DNA from: Hyphomicrobiaceae bacterium
GTDB lineage: Bacteria; Pseudomonadota; Alphaproteobacteria; Rhizobiales; Hyphomicrobiaceae
Assembly: GCA_022844225.1 (NCBI GenBank)
Contig: JALHMC010000019.1
Location: 1-64,000, forward strand
Direction: 5' to 3'
DNA length: 64,000 nt
The stretch's first letter is position 1; each line of letters starts with the position of its first letter. Of this stretch, positions 1 through 8,855 are shown in pieces. The position numbers and the translations under genes were made by a program. The notes below the pieces were generated by a model. It was not told the origin of the DNA. It ran no database searches and saw nothing but the letters and a program-made list of their open reading frames with translations.

Positions 1-15
1 AGAGGGACCAAAATC

Positions 16-159
16 ATGGCTAAAGGCCAACAAAAGGGCAATCGCGAAGTGCGAAAGCCCAAGTCAACAAAGACCAAGGCGCCGTCCAGTCAAGAGTCGC
101 CATTCGCCGTTCGCTCCGGTATGGCCCCTGCTGCAAAGACCGGCGGCAAAAAAAAGTAA
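16..159 (+). CDS. small basic Lys-rich hypothetical protein (47 aa, MAKGQQKGNREVRKPKST...GGKKK)
   Basis: ATG at 16 after a purine-rich AGAGGGA; ends in TAA at 157-159; highly basic composition typical of small conserved alphaproteobacterial proteins. Confidence 0.6.
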   Translation: MAKGQQKGNREVRKPKSTKTKAPSSQESPFAVRSGMAPAAKTGGKKK

Positions 160-854
160 CGTTGAGACGGGCCAGGGCAAACAGCGTGCTGCCGCCTCAC
201 CTGTGATCTCGATCAGGTTTGCTGTCGTCGGGAGCGTCACAGATGGCTTTATATGTGAAAGGGGGGCGGGCACGTCGCCCCCTCACGCATGCCCACGGCC
301 GACCACCGATTTTTTTTCGGTTTTGCGCGCAGCAAACAATCGGAATGCGCCTGAAACTTTATTCGTGGCGTTTGCTTTTCCGAGATGCGTGACACGACAT
401 TGATGTCGAGGTCAGGCTTGTGATGCGCCAAACTCAGTATTTTGACTGAGGTGCCGGCAAGAAACCCGACCACGATTTCGATTCTTGAGCTCATGCCAAA
501 GAACGCCGATCGAGGCGCCAAGCGCCCGATGCTGTTCATGATTCCTCGCCTCCATCCTGCTCACCGAAATGATTTGGCCCGACTCGCCAAAACCCGACGA
601 TCGCGCATCCGTACGGCCGCCGATCTCGACGGCGCTGCGCGTCGAGCGCTTGCATCGGAAAAACCGATCGCTTGATCGGATCCGCCTATTGGAAATAGAG
701 GCGTCGGTTACTCACATGTCGATCAAGCGACAGAGGGCTGGCTCCGACCGAAACAACTGATCGGCTCAGTCCGGGTTATCCACCCGTGAGCCGCAGTGTC
801 CAGGGACCAAGGCGTTGGCCCCCGGTCGCACACTCGAGATGAAGGACACAAGCG

Positions 855-1142
855 ATGTTCGACTTTGGTAAGATCACCGAAGCCCTCGGCGGGTTGTTCT
901 CGAACAGCCAAGCTCAGGTGCCGAGTGACGTGGGCGGCATCATGGAACTCATCTCCAACGCAGGGATTGATCCGGCTTTGCTCGACGGCTTGAACCAGGA
1001 TGAAATCCTCGGCTTGCTCCAGCAGCACGGTATCGACACGAGCCTCCTGGATCCCAGCCAACTCACCGAGCTGATGCAAGGCAACGTATCCGGCTCGCTG
1101 GGCGAGATGGCACAGAGCTGGCTGTCGTCGCGCCAGAGCTGA
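855..1142 (+). CDS. hypothetical protein, 95 aa, with internal GID-x-x-LLD repeats
   Basis: ORF with plausible composition; no overlapping better candidate; no recognised domain. Confidence 0.55.
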   Translation: MFDFGKITEALGGLFSNSQAQVPSDVGGIMELISNAGIDPALLDGLNQDEILGLLQQHGIDTSLLDPSQLTELMQGNVSGSLGEMAQSWLSSRQS

Positions 1143-1227
1143 TCTGGGCGACACGGCCGGCCGACGTGCCTGTAAGGTCGGGGGGTGCGGGTAGTGAGGT
1201 TCGTGCAATGCGCGCACCTCGTCCCCC

Positions 1228-2682
1228 TCAAACCCGCACCCCCGGCTTCTTCCCACCGTTCCACTTGCCCTCGATCGCGCGCTCGACCTGTGCGGCGAGT
1301 TGCAGAAGCAGGCCGTCGTTGGCTTGCTTGGCTTGGGCCTGGATGCCGAGCGGCAATCCGTGGACCTGCGCACCGAGCGGCAATGAGATTCCTGGAATGC
1401 CGCAGAGGTTGGCGAGCGGCGTGTAAGCGAAGTTCTTCCAGAGATTGCCGAACCAGTCGCGCACTGACGGATTGTCACTGATGGTCAGGTATTCGGTCGT
1501 GCCCAGCCGGGGAGTCGGCAGTGCTGTCACAGGCGTCAGGATAACGTCCCAGTCCTCGAAGAAGGCGCCGAACGCGCGCGCCGTCGCGTTGAAGTTCGCC
1601 TGCATGCGGAACCGCTCGGTATAGCTTGTGCCAATGCCCGCCTCCCAGATGCGGATATTGATCGGCTCGATCAAGTCGGCCGGCGGTCGGTCCAGCCCTC
1701 GTGCCGCCAGCATGCCGGCGATGACCTGGGCAAAGTTGCTGATGTAACAGGTCGTCTGCGCCTCGAACGCCGCGACGAAATCAACCTCCGGCAATGCCCA
1801 GTCCACGTGGTGACCGAGACCTTCGAGGAAACGCCCAATCCGGGTCAACTCGTCGACGAATTCCGGCACCGCTCGATAATCGCCCCACTCGTGCGAGAGC
1901 GCGATACGCAACCGCTTCGGATCTCGACGGATCAGTTCTGTGTAGGGCTCGGGCGGCATCCAGTACGGCATGAACTCGCCGGGCGCGCCGCCACGGCAGT
2001 GGTCGAAAAACGCCGCCGTATCGCGCACCGATCGCGTCAGGCAGCCTTGGCTCGAGACGAGTCCGGTGAGATCGGAGAGGCCCGGCGCGATCGAGAACAC
2101 GCCGCGGGACGGCTTCAGCCCGATCAGGCCGTTGACGCCCGCCGGAATGCGGATCGAACCGCCACCGTCCGAGCCGTGCGCCATTGGTACCATGCCGGCG
2201 GCCACCGCGACCGACGATCCTGCCGACGATCCGCAGGAGGTGAAGTCGGTATTCCACGGGTTGCGCGTGACGTAGACGGCCGGGTTCTCCACCGAGCTGC
2301 AGACACCGAACTCGGGTGTCGTGGTGCGCCCCATGATGTTGAAGCCCGCCTGCCGGATGCGCCCCGCGAGGAAGCTATCGGCAGTGGCCCGATTGCCGCG
2401 CATGAACAGCGAGCCCATCTCCTGAAGCCGGCCAGCCAACGTCGGGCCCAGATCTTTCATCAGGTACGGCACGCCCGCGAACGGGCCGTTGAGATTGGTC
2501 TTGTTGGCGGCCGGATCGGCCACCGCATCATCGAACAGCTCGATAACGGCACCGAGCTTCGCGTCGACCTTCGCGACCGCCGCCGCCACCTGCCGGGCCA
2601 GTTCCGATGGCGTGACGTCACCTTTGCGCACGCGATCGGCCAGTCCGACGCCGTCGTGCGCGGCCCACTCGTCCCAGGTCAT
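1228..2682 (-). CDS. amidase (amidase signature family)
   Basis: Contains FAGVPYLMKDLG, GSSAGSSVAVAAGMVPMAHGSDGGGSIRIPAGVNGLIGLKPSRG (amidase signature with Ser-Ser-Lys elements); start taken at MTWDEWAAHDG, trimming the over-extended ORF. Confidence 0.93.
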   Translation of the reverse strand: MTWDEWAAHDGVGLADRVRKGDVTPSELARQVAAAVAKVDAKLGAVIELFDDAVADPAANKTNLNGPFAGVPYLMKDLGPTLAGRLQEMGSLFMRGNRATADSFLAGRIRQAGFNIMGRTTTPEFGVCSSVENPAVYVTRNPWNTDFTSCGSSAGSSVAVAAGMVPMAHGSDGGGSIRIPAGVNGLIGLKPSRGVFSIAPGLSDLTGLVSSQGCLTRSVRDTAAFFDHCRGGAPGEFMPYWMPPEPYTELIRRDPKRLRIALSHEWGDYRAVPEFVDELTRIGRFLEGLGHHVDWALPEVDFVAAFEAQTTCYISNFAQVIAGMLAARGLDRPPADLIEPINIRIWEAGIGTSYTERFRMQANFNATARAFGAFFEDWDVILTPVTALPTPRLGTTEYLTISDNPSVRDWFGNLWKNFAYTPLANLCGIPGISLPLGAQVHGLPLGIQAQAKQANDGLLLQLAAQVERAIEGKWNGGKKPGVRV

Positions 2683-2774
2683 CGGCAGTGTCACGGGAGC
2701 GTCCTTGTCAATTGGCGGTGGCGATCGATGTCTCTCGAATCGTCGAGGGATAATCGCAACTTCGCACGGCGGCG

Positions 2775-3593
2775 TCAGCGCTTGTCCGGTGGGGGAGACG
2801 GGCTTTCGGCGCTGCCGGCCGTGGCGCCTGCGTCGACCGGATGGATGACGCCAGTGACCCATTTCGCCATGTCGGAGACGAGATAGAGCACGCCGTTGCC
2901 GACGTCCCAGCCGGTGCCCTCGGTCTCCAGCAGCGAGCGTTTGCGGCGAGCTTCGCGCAGCTCTTCGCTCATGCCGTTGCCGCGTGCATAGACCATCGGC
3001 GTGTAGACCATGCCCGGCGCGATGCAGTTCACTCGGATTCCCTCGCGACCGTGATGGGCGGCCATCGCGCGCGTCATGTTGACCACGGCGCCTTTCGACG
3101 TCGGATACATCAGGCCGGAATGCCCGCCTCTCAAACCCGCCACCGATGCGATGTTGACGATGGCGCCGCCCTTCACCTTGCGCATCTCGGGGATGGCGTA
3201 ACGGGCCATCAGCATCATCGAGGTGACGTTGATCCTGAGATCGCGATCCCAGGCCTCCAGATCGAGGTCCACCGCATTGCCGCCGGTTCCGCCGACGCCG
3301 ACATTGTTGACGAGGATATCGAGCCGGCCCCACGTCGCGACGGTTTTGGCGACGGCGGCCTCGCACGACTTCGGGTCGGTCACGTCGCAAGAGACGACAA
3401 TGGAGGTATTGCCCTCCTTGTCGATCATCGCTTTCGTCGCCTCGGCGTTCGCGGGTACGGCATCGATCAGTGCGACCTTGACGCCCTCGCGCGCCATCAG
3501 GATGGCCGCCGCGCGACCGTTGCCGATGCCTTCCGCGCGCGAGCCCGCCCCCGTGACGATCGCGACTTTTCCCTTCAATCCCATGTCGGGCAT
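2775..3593 (-). CDS. SDR family NAD(P)-dependent oxidoreductase
   Basis: TGAGSRAEGIG Rossmann motif, NNVG, YPTSKGA catalytic YxxxK. Confidence 0.93.
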   Translation of the reverse strand: MPDMGLKGKVAIVTGAGSRAEGIGNGRAAAILMAREGVKVALIDAVPANAEATKAMIDKEGNTSIVVSCDVTDPKSCEAAVAKTVATWGRLDILVNNVGVGGTGGNAVDLDLEAWDRDLRINVTSMMLMARYAIPEMRKVKGGAIVNIASVAGLRGGHSGLMYPTSKGAVVNMTRAMAAHHGREGIRVNCIAPGMVYTPMVYARGNGMSEELREARRKRSLLETEGTGWDVGNGVLYLVSDMAKWVTGVIHPVDAGATAGSAESPSPPPDKR

Positions 3594-3629
3594 CGAGCGT
3601 TCCTGTTCGTGACTGATTGACCGTTGTGA

Positions 3630-4460
3630 TCAGGCTTTGAGCCGCGCCGCGACCATGGCGGCGACGAATTCGCGGGTGGACTGGCCGATGAGGCCGCCGT
3701 GGCGTCGCGCGGTGTCGTTGATGGCGGAGATGTAGCCGTCGGCGAGTGTGGAGCGTCCGTCGCCGATACGCGAGGAGAACGCCGAGACGCAGGCGCCGGC
3801 GATGCCACGTTGCTCGAGTGCCGGCAGGCGCGTGATGCCGGCGTTGTCGATGCCGCGGTCGGCGTCGTTACAGACGCAGGCGAAGACGGGGTATTTGATC
3901 GCCATCTCAGGCCGGCCACCAAGTGCGCCGCCATGGCTTGCCGCCACAATGATGTGGCCGTCGTCCTCGGGCTTCACGAGGCTCATCGAGTCGATGACGA
4001 CGACCTTGACGCCGCCTCTGCCAAGCTCGGGCACCTCGAAGCGGGATTCTTCCAACGGCGTGGGCTTCGGCGAGGGCTTGGGGGACGCCTTGTGCAGAAG
4101 CATCAGCGCCTCGTGGCAGCTCTGGCCGGGCTTGAGGCCGAGAGCGGCGGCGGGCCCGTTGACGGTGGTGAGGATGCCGCGCTCGACGCCGTCCTTGCCT
4201 TCGCCGATGCGCGCCGACATGTGCGAGATCGCGGCGCCGGGCACCCCCAGGCTTTCGAGGAGCGCCAAGCCGGCCACGCCCGCACGCTCGCGACCGATGC
4301 CGGCATCGTTCAGGATGATGGCTGCGATGCCTTTGGAGGCTGCGTAGTAGGCCGCGTAGATCCCCGCATGGGAGCCGCAATACGAGACGGCGCCTTTGTG
4401 CTTGGCCTCGAAATGGGTGACGCTGTCGAGGACGACGATGTCATCGGGGAGTGAGGCCAT
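3630..4460 (-). CDS. protein of unknown function with internal tandem duplication
   Basis: Two halves align by eye (VVLDSVTHF..NDAGIG..LGVPGAAIS..SARIGEGKDG vs VVIDSMSLV..NDADRGIDNAGI..RGIAGACVSAFSSRIGDGRS); start at MASLPDD. Confidence 0.8.
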   Translation of the reverse strand: MASLPDDIVVLDSVTHFEAKHKGAVSYCGSHAGIYAAYYAASKGIAAIILNDAGIGRERAGVAGLALLESLGVPGAAISHMSARIGEGKDGVERGILTTVNGPAAALGLKPGQSCHEALMLLHKASPKPSPKPTPLEESRFEVPELGRGGVKVVVIDSMSLVKPEDDGHIIVAASHGGALGGRPEMAIKYPVFACVCNDADRGIDNAGITRLPALEQRGIAGACVSAFSSRIGDGRSTLADGYISAINDTARRHGGLIGQSTREFVAAMVAARLKA

Positions 4461-4564
4461 GTGTGTGCTCCTCGTAAGATCGGGCGCCAGCCGCACTGCC
4501 GGCTCGACAAACTACCGCATGCCCGGCGAGGCTGCGCAAGGCAGTGAAAGAGGAGGGTTGTCGC

Positions 4565-5185
4565 ATGGCCGTCTACGAACATCATGTACTTGCGTTCGGT
4601 CCGGGGCGCGTGGCCGAGGTGGGCGGTGCCATCGCCAATGCGGGGCGGGCGGCCGTCGAAGCGAAGGGCGGGCGGCTGTTCGGAGTTTGGAAGCCGCTCA
4701 TCGGGCTCAACTTCAACTCCATCGTCAGCGTGACGGAATGGCCTGACGAGGCCTCTGCGGCGGCCCATGCCGATACTGCCGTCCACGGCATTGCCGGGAT
4801 CACAAAGGCGCAGCACGACATCTGGCTGCCGACGTTGCGACCCAAAGCCGGCACCATCGCACGCACCGATCCGGGCTTCACCACGCACCGCTGGTACGAT
4901 ATCCGCGAGAGCGATTTCGAGCGCTTCCTCGAGCTGTCGTCGAACACCTGGGGCAACTGGGAGGGCACGCACGACAGCCAGGTTCAAGGGCTCTGGCGGC
5001 AGAAGGCGGCGCCCGGGCCGGGGCTCGTTCGCATGCGACTGATGGCCTGGTATCGCGACATGGGCGTGTGGGAGCGGTCACGCCACTGGAAAGGCACCAA
5101 GGGTGCGGAAACCGCGAACCAGAACCTCGGCCAGCGTTACGACCTTACGCTCGACAGTGCCGTGTCGATCCTGATGACGGTGTGA
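4565..5185 (+). CDS. NIPSNAP family-like protein
   Basis: Two ferredoxin-like halves; sequence features YEHHVLAFGPGR..., RWYDIRESDFERFLELSSNTWGNWE; start at MAVYEHH. Confidence 0.65.
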   Translation: MAVYEHHVLAFGPGRVAEVGGAIANAGRAAVEAKGGRLFGVWKPLIGLNFNSIVSVTEWPDEASAAAHADTAVHGIAGITKAQHDIWLPTLRPKAGTIARTDPGFTTHRWYDIRESDFERFLELSSNTWGNWEGTHDSQVQGLWRQKAAPGPGLVRMRLMAWYRDMGVWERSRHWKGTKGAETANQNLGQRYDLTLDSAVSILMTV

Positions 5186-5188
5186 GGC

Positions 5189-6622
5189 TCACACCGCCAC
5201 GCGCAGCAGGACCAAGGCTGCGACCGTCACCACCAGCACATGCCAAGCCGCGAGCGCCAGTGCCGTTCGCATGACCGTTGCGTCGTCGCCGGGTTCGCGA
5301 CTTGGCAGACATGCCAGCAGCACGGCTGCGACGGGGAGCGACGCCATTCCAACGTGACCGCTGGCCCCGTTCTGGAGCGCGGCAAAGATCGGCGTTGCAT
5401 CGAACGCCATGCCTGCTGCGGCAGCGCTCGGCATGAACAGAGCGTTACCGGTGACGCCGGAGCCGGTGACGAACCCGCCCACGGCGCCGAGCACTGCGAC
5501 AGCCACGACAGCACCATCCCTGCCAAGTCCGCTGATGCTCTCCGCGAGCGCCCCGATTGCACCGCACTCGACGAGGAGACGTGCCGCCAGCATGAAGAGC
5601 GCGATGGCCGCGACCGGTCGCCATCCGCGGCGTGCCACGGTCGCGATGAGCGTCGGCCGTATGTGAGATGCGGCAGCCAGCACCGTTGCCGCCAGCAGTG
5701 CCACACCCGGCGACGTGAGCAATGCGAATTCCACACGCTCCGTCCTCAGGACAGGAGAAAGCCCCGCGGCGGCCAGCGGGACGATCGCCAGCTTCTGCAC
5801 GACGACGGCGACCAGCAGAACGAGATAGGGGATGAGGCCTGGAGCCATCAAGGCTGCGCCGAGGCTTCCGCTCCAGCGCGCCAGAAGGATCATCAAGACC
5901 ATCACCGCGAGACCGCCCGCGACGCCTGCCACCTCGACACCGATATAGCGCGAAGCGAGCACGACCGATGCCGCGAGCACGACGCCAGCAAGCACGGCCA
6001 CTCCACCGTCGGCCAGTTTCGCATGTCCCGCGAATACCAACGCCAAGGCCGGGAGACAGAAGGCGACCGGCCCGCTGACGGCTGCGATCCAGCCCTGCAA
6101 ATTCTCGACTGGCACTCCGGAGAGCTTGGCGCCGACGTGCGCTGAAATAGCCAGTGCGCCCCAGGGCATCAGACTCATGCCGACGAGACCTATGCCGATG
6201 GCAGCGCGCTTCGCGAACAAAGACAGCAGCAACGGCATCGTCACCAGCAGGGAAACGCCCATGCCGGTCAGGCTCTCGACCATGACGCCGATACCGGCCG
6301 CGATGAGAATGGCGGCCTGCGGCTTCGGCAGGCCAGCGGCCGCGACGAGAACTCCGATGGCCTCGGGTGATTTCCTGCCGCGTGTAGCCTCGACGAATAG
6401 GATTCCGGGTACGATCATGGCTGCGACCAAGGTCGTCAGAACGGCCGCGTCAGCCGATGCGCGCATCAACTGCGGGAGCGAAGCGGCGCCGAAGACCTGG
6501 AAGAGCCAGACCAGAATCGCAGTCGCGGCCGCAGCGGCGGCGGCGGTCAATCCTGACGCGCGAAAGCCCAGGACGGCGACCAGAACGACAGCCGGAGGAA
6601 AGAGCGCAAAAGCAGACTGCAT
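5189..6622 (-). CDS. L-lactate permease (LctP family) transporter
   Basis: Polytopic; ESLTGMGVSLLVTMPLLL and GFVTGSGVTGNALF motifs typical of LctP. Confidence 0.85.
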   Translation of the reverse strand: MQSAFALFPPAVVLVAVLGFRASGLTAAAAAAATAILVWLFQVFGAASLPQLMRASADAAVLTTLVAAMIVPGILFVEATRGRKSPEAIGVLVAAAGLPKPQAAILIAAGIGVMVESLTGMGVSLLVTMPLLLSLFAKRAAIGIGLVGMSLMPWGALAISAHVGAKLSGVPVENLQGWIAAVSGPVAFCLPALALVFAGHAKLADGGVAVLAGVVLAASVVLASRYIGVEVAGVAGGLAVMVLMILLARWSGSLGAALMAPGLIPYLVLLVAVVVQKLAIVPLAAAGLSPVLRTERVEFALLTSPGVALLAATVLAAASHIRPTLIATVARRGWRPVAAIALFMLAARLLVECGAIGALAESISGLGRDGAVVAVAVLGAVGGFVTGSGVTGNALFMPSAAAAGMAFDATPIFAALQNGASGHVGMASLPVAAVLLACLPSREPGDDATVMRTALALAAWHVLVVTVAALVLLRVAV

Positions 6623-6674
6623 GATCTATGTCGTTGCTCGCGAGGAGATCGGAGTTTCGAGACGGCTTGCGGAC

Positions 6675-7190
6675 CTATCGCGGCCGGCCGAGGTCGACGG
6701 GTACCGAGGGAAACTCGCCGCGGCTGAGCGTGGCGGCCAGCGGGGCGAGACCGGCCGGCCGTACGATCTCGTCGGTGGCGAGCAGGGCCTCAATGGTCCA
6801 CCAGCCCAGGTCGCTCATCCAGCGCCTGTCGTTCTCGAGCCAGCCGCTCGCGTCGAGCGCATCGGTCGGAGAGCGACAAAAGAAGATGTGCTCGCGGGTG
6901 AGGTAGCGGCGACCCTTCCAATCGTAGCCGGTCGTCCGGTGGGCGACCATGGTCAGCGGGGCAGGGACCCGGATACCCGTTTCCTCGGCAAGTTCGCGGC
7001 GCGCGGCCGCTTCCGCCGCCTCGCCGGGCTCGATGCCGCCACCCGGCAAGGCCAGAAAACTCGTGGCGTCGGGCAAGCGCTCCGGCTCGACGGAATGGCC
7101 GATCATGGCGCGAAAGAGGAGGATACGGTCGGCGGGATCCAGCACGATAATGCGTGCGGTCGGTCGCTCGATGACTGTTGCCGCACTCAT
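6675..7190 (-). CDS. NUDIX hydrolase
   Basis: Nudix box GGGIEPGEAAEAAARRELAEETGI; start at MSAATVIERP. Confidence 0.92.
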   Translation of the reverse strand: MSAATVIERPTARIIVLDPADRILLFRAMIGHSVEPERLPDATSFLALPGGGIEPGEAAEAAARRELAEETGIRVPAPLTMVAHRTTGYDWKGRRYLTREHIFFCRSPTDALDASGWLENDRRWMSDLGWWTIEALLATDEIVRPAGLAPLAATLSRGEFPSVPVDLGRPR

Positions 7191-7269
7191 GGGCTTCTCC
7201 GGCTTACTTGCCGCGAACCCTAGTTCAAACGACAAGGACCGCCAATATCAGTCGGCACTCGGAACGTGT

Positions 7270-7296
7270 CCGGGCCGGGATATGATCCCGGCCCGG
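7270..7296 (-). terminator. perfect 12-bp inverted repeat with 3-nt loop, downstream of the HU gene; candidate terminator/3' stabilising hairpin
   Basis: CCGGGCCGGGAT-ATG-ATCCCGGCCCGG; lies just 3' of the minus-strand HU gene; no obvious U-tract. Confidence 0.45.
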
Positions 7297-7329
7297 CTCA
7301 TTCTCGAAACGATTGGAAAACGCGCGGTA

Positions 7330-7761
7330 TCAGACCGCTTCCTTCAGTTCCTTGGCGGCGCGGAAGGCGACCTTCTTCGACGCCTTGATCTTGATCTGCT
7401 CGCCGGTGGCGGGGTTGCGGCCCATGCGCGCCGGGCGCTTCTTGACCTGGAGAATGCCAAGGCCGCCGATCCGGATGCGGGCGCCTTTCTTCAGGTAGCC
7501 CGTGATCATGTCGATGGTCTGCGAGAGAATCTCGTTGGCCTGCTTCTTCGGAAGCTGATGCGTATCCGAGATCGCATTGCCGAGATGGCGAAGCGTGACC
7601 GTGTCGCCAGCGCCGAGCTTGACCGGCTTCGCTGCCTTCGCGGCCGGCTTCGCTACCTTTGCGGCCTTTGCGGCGGTCTTTGCAGGAGCCTTCGCGGGGG
7701 CCTTCGCCGTCTTCGCGGGCTTTGCGGATTTCAGAGCTTTCGCTGCCACTTTCGCTTGCAT
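7330..7761 (-). CDS. HU family DNA-binding protein with N-terminal Lys/Ala/Pro-rich (histone H1-like) extension
   Basis: C-terminal HU/IHF signature (GLGILQVKKRPARMGRNPATGEQIKIKASKKVAFRAAKELKEAV); N-term KALKSAKPAKTAKAPAKAPAKTAAKAAKVAKPAAKAAKPVK. Confidence 0.92.
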   Translation of the reverse strand: MQAKVAAKALKSAKPAKTAKAPAKAPAKTAAKAAKVAKPAAKAAKPVKLGAGDTVTLRHLGNAISDTHQLPKKQANEILSQTIDMITGYLKKGARIRIGGLGILQVKKRPARMGRNPATGEQIKIKASKKVAFRAAKELKEAV

Positions 7762-7995
7762 TGGGATGTCCTACCTGAGGGTTGTCGCCTAGGAACTTGT
7801 TATTTCGAATGAATTGGCTTGGTACGCATTAGGTAGATCGAATCAACGCTTTTCCAAAGCAGAAAGTCGCGAAATCACTGTTGGAAATGATGATTTGTGA
7901 TTCTATTGCAACGCTTTCTGCGATTTCAGGTCGATTTCCGCTGCCGAAGGCTCGCTCTCCGCATGTTCGCCGAATTGCGAAGTATCCTACGACAC

Positions 7996-8793
7996 TCAAG
8001 TTGCGGCCGTAATCTCGATGCTTCCGAGGCCTTCGAGTTCGAACTTGAAAGTTTCACCGGCGGCAATCGGCAGCGTCGGAATAACGCTCCCGGTAATCAC
8101 CACTTGTCCAGCCTCGAGCGGCCTGCCGCGATCCGCGGCGAGGTTCACGCACCAGGCGAGCGCGCCCATGGGATCGTCGGTCCGACCTTCGCGGATGTCT
8201 CCCGGCATGCGCAGGCGCCCGACGAGGCCATTCAGTTCCAGAGACGCGGGCACCTCGACCGGCTTGCCGAGAACGATACCGGCGTTCCAGGCGTTATCGG
8301 CAATCAGCGTGGTGGGCCGGGTTTCCTTGTAGACGGCCTTGCGATCCTCGATCAGCTCGAAGGCGGGCATCACCTCGGTGATCTCGGCGCGGACCTCCTC
8401 GCGCGTCCAGGGCGTCGCCTTCTTCGACAGGGTGCGGCCGACGCGGACGGCGAGCTCGAATTCGAGCACGACGTGCATGTAACGGCTCATCCGAAGGACG
8501 TGGGGCGCCGCGTGCACATTCCGTGCGTAGATCATGCCACCGCAGGGATGGTCGATGCCCATCAGCTCCTGCATGACCTTCGTCGTGACCGCGATCTTGA
8601 GACCGGCAACGGGGCCGTGAAGTGGCTCCCACAGCTCGCGCAACGCTTCCTGCACAGCGTAGGCGTCAGCGATGGATGGTGGCTCAAGGGGGCCGGACAG
8701 ATTGCGATAGGGCTGCCGGTTGGAATGCGCATCCGCGATGAAGCGCGCGGCAGCGGCAGGACTAAAGGTCGTGTTACTCATCGCTTTGTTCAA
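7996..8793 (-). CDS. 2-keto-4-pentenoate hydratase / fumarylacetoacetate hydrolase-family protein
   Basis: PSIADAYAVQEALRELW, GLKIAVTTKVMQ, VLEFELAVRVGRTL, GAAGQVVITGSVIPTLPIAAGE-type motifs. Confidence 0.88.
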   Translation of the reverse strand: MNKAMSNTTFSPAAAARFIADAHSNRQPYRNLSGPLEPPSIADAYAVQEALRELWEPLHGPVAGLKIAVTTKVMQELMGIDHPCGGMIYARNVHAAPHVLRMSRYMHVVLEFELAVRVGRTLSKKATPWTREEVRAEITEVMPAFELIEDRKAVYKETRPTTLIADNAWNAGIVLGKPVEVPASLELNGLVGRLRMPGDIREGRTDDPMGALAWCVNLAADRGRPLEAGQVVITGSVIPTLPIAAGETFKFELEGLGSIEITAAT

Positions 8794-8855
8794 CTCACTC
8801 TACGCTGTACACAAGGGACCTTCGGCGGGCACTTGTGCACCCGCCGAACTGCTGG

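Noticed and set aside
160-850. Possible RNA gene or short ORFs (203-403, 442-675) in the low-density region
   Set aside because: No tRNA-like cloverleaf or clear terminator seen by eye, and the short ORFs lack convincing composition; left unannotated
1228-3390. 720-aa minus-strand ORF
   Set aside because: Read-through: the N-terminal ~236 aa overlap the SDR gene out of frame and are Arg-rich; the real amidase starts near 2682
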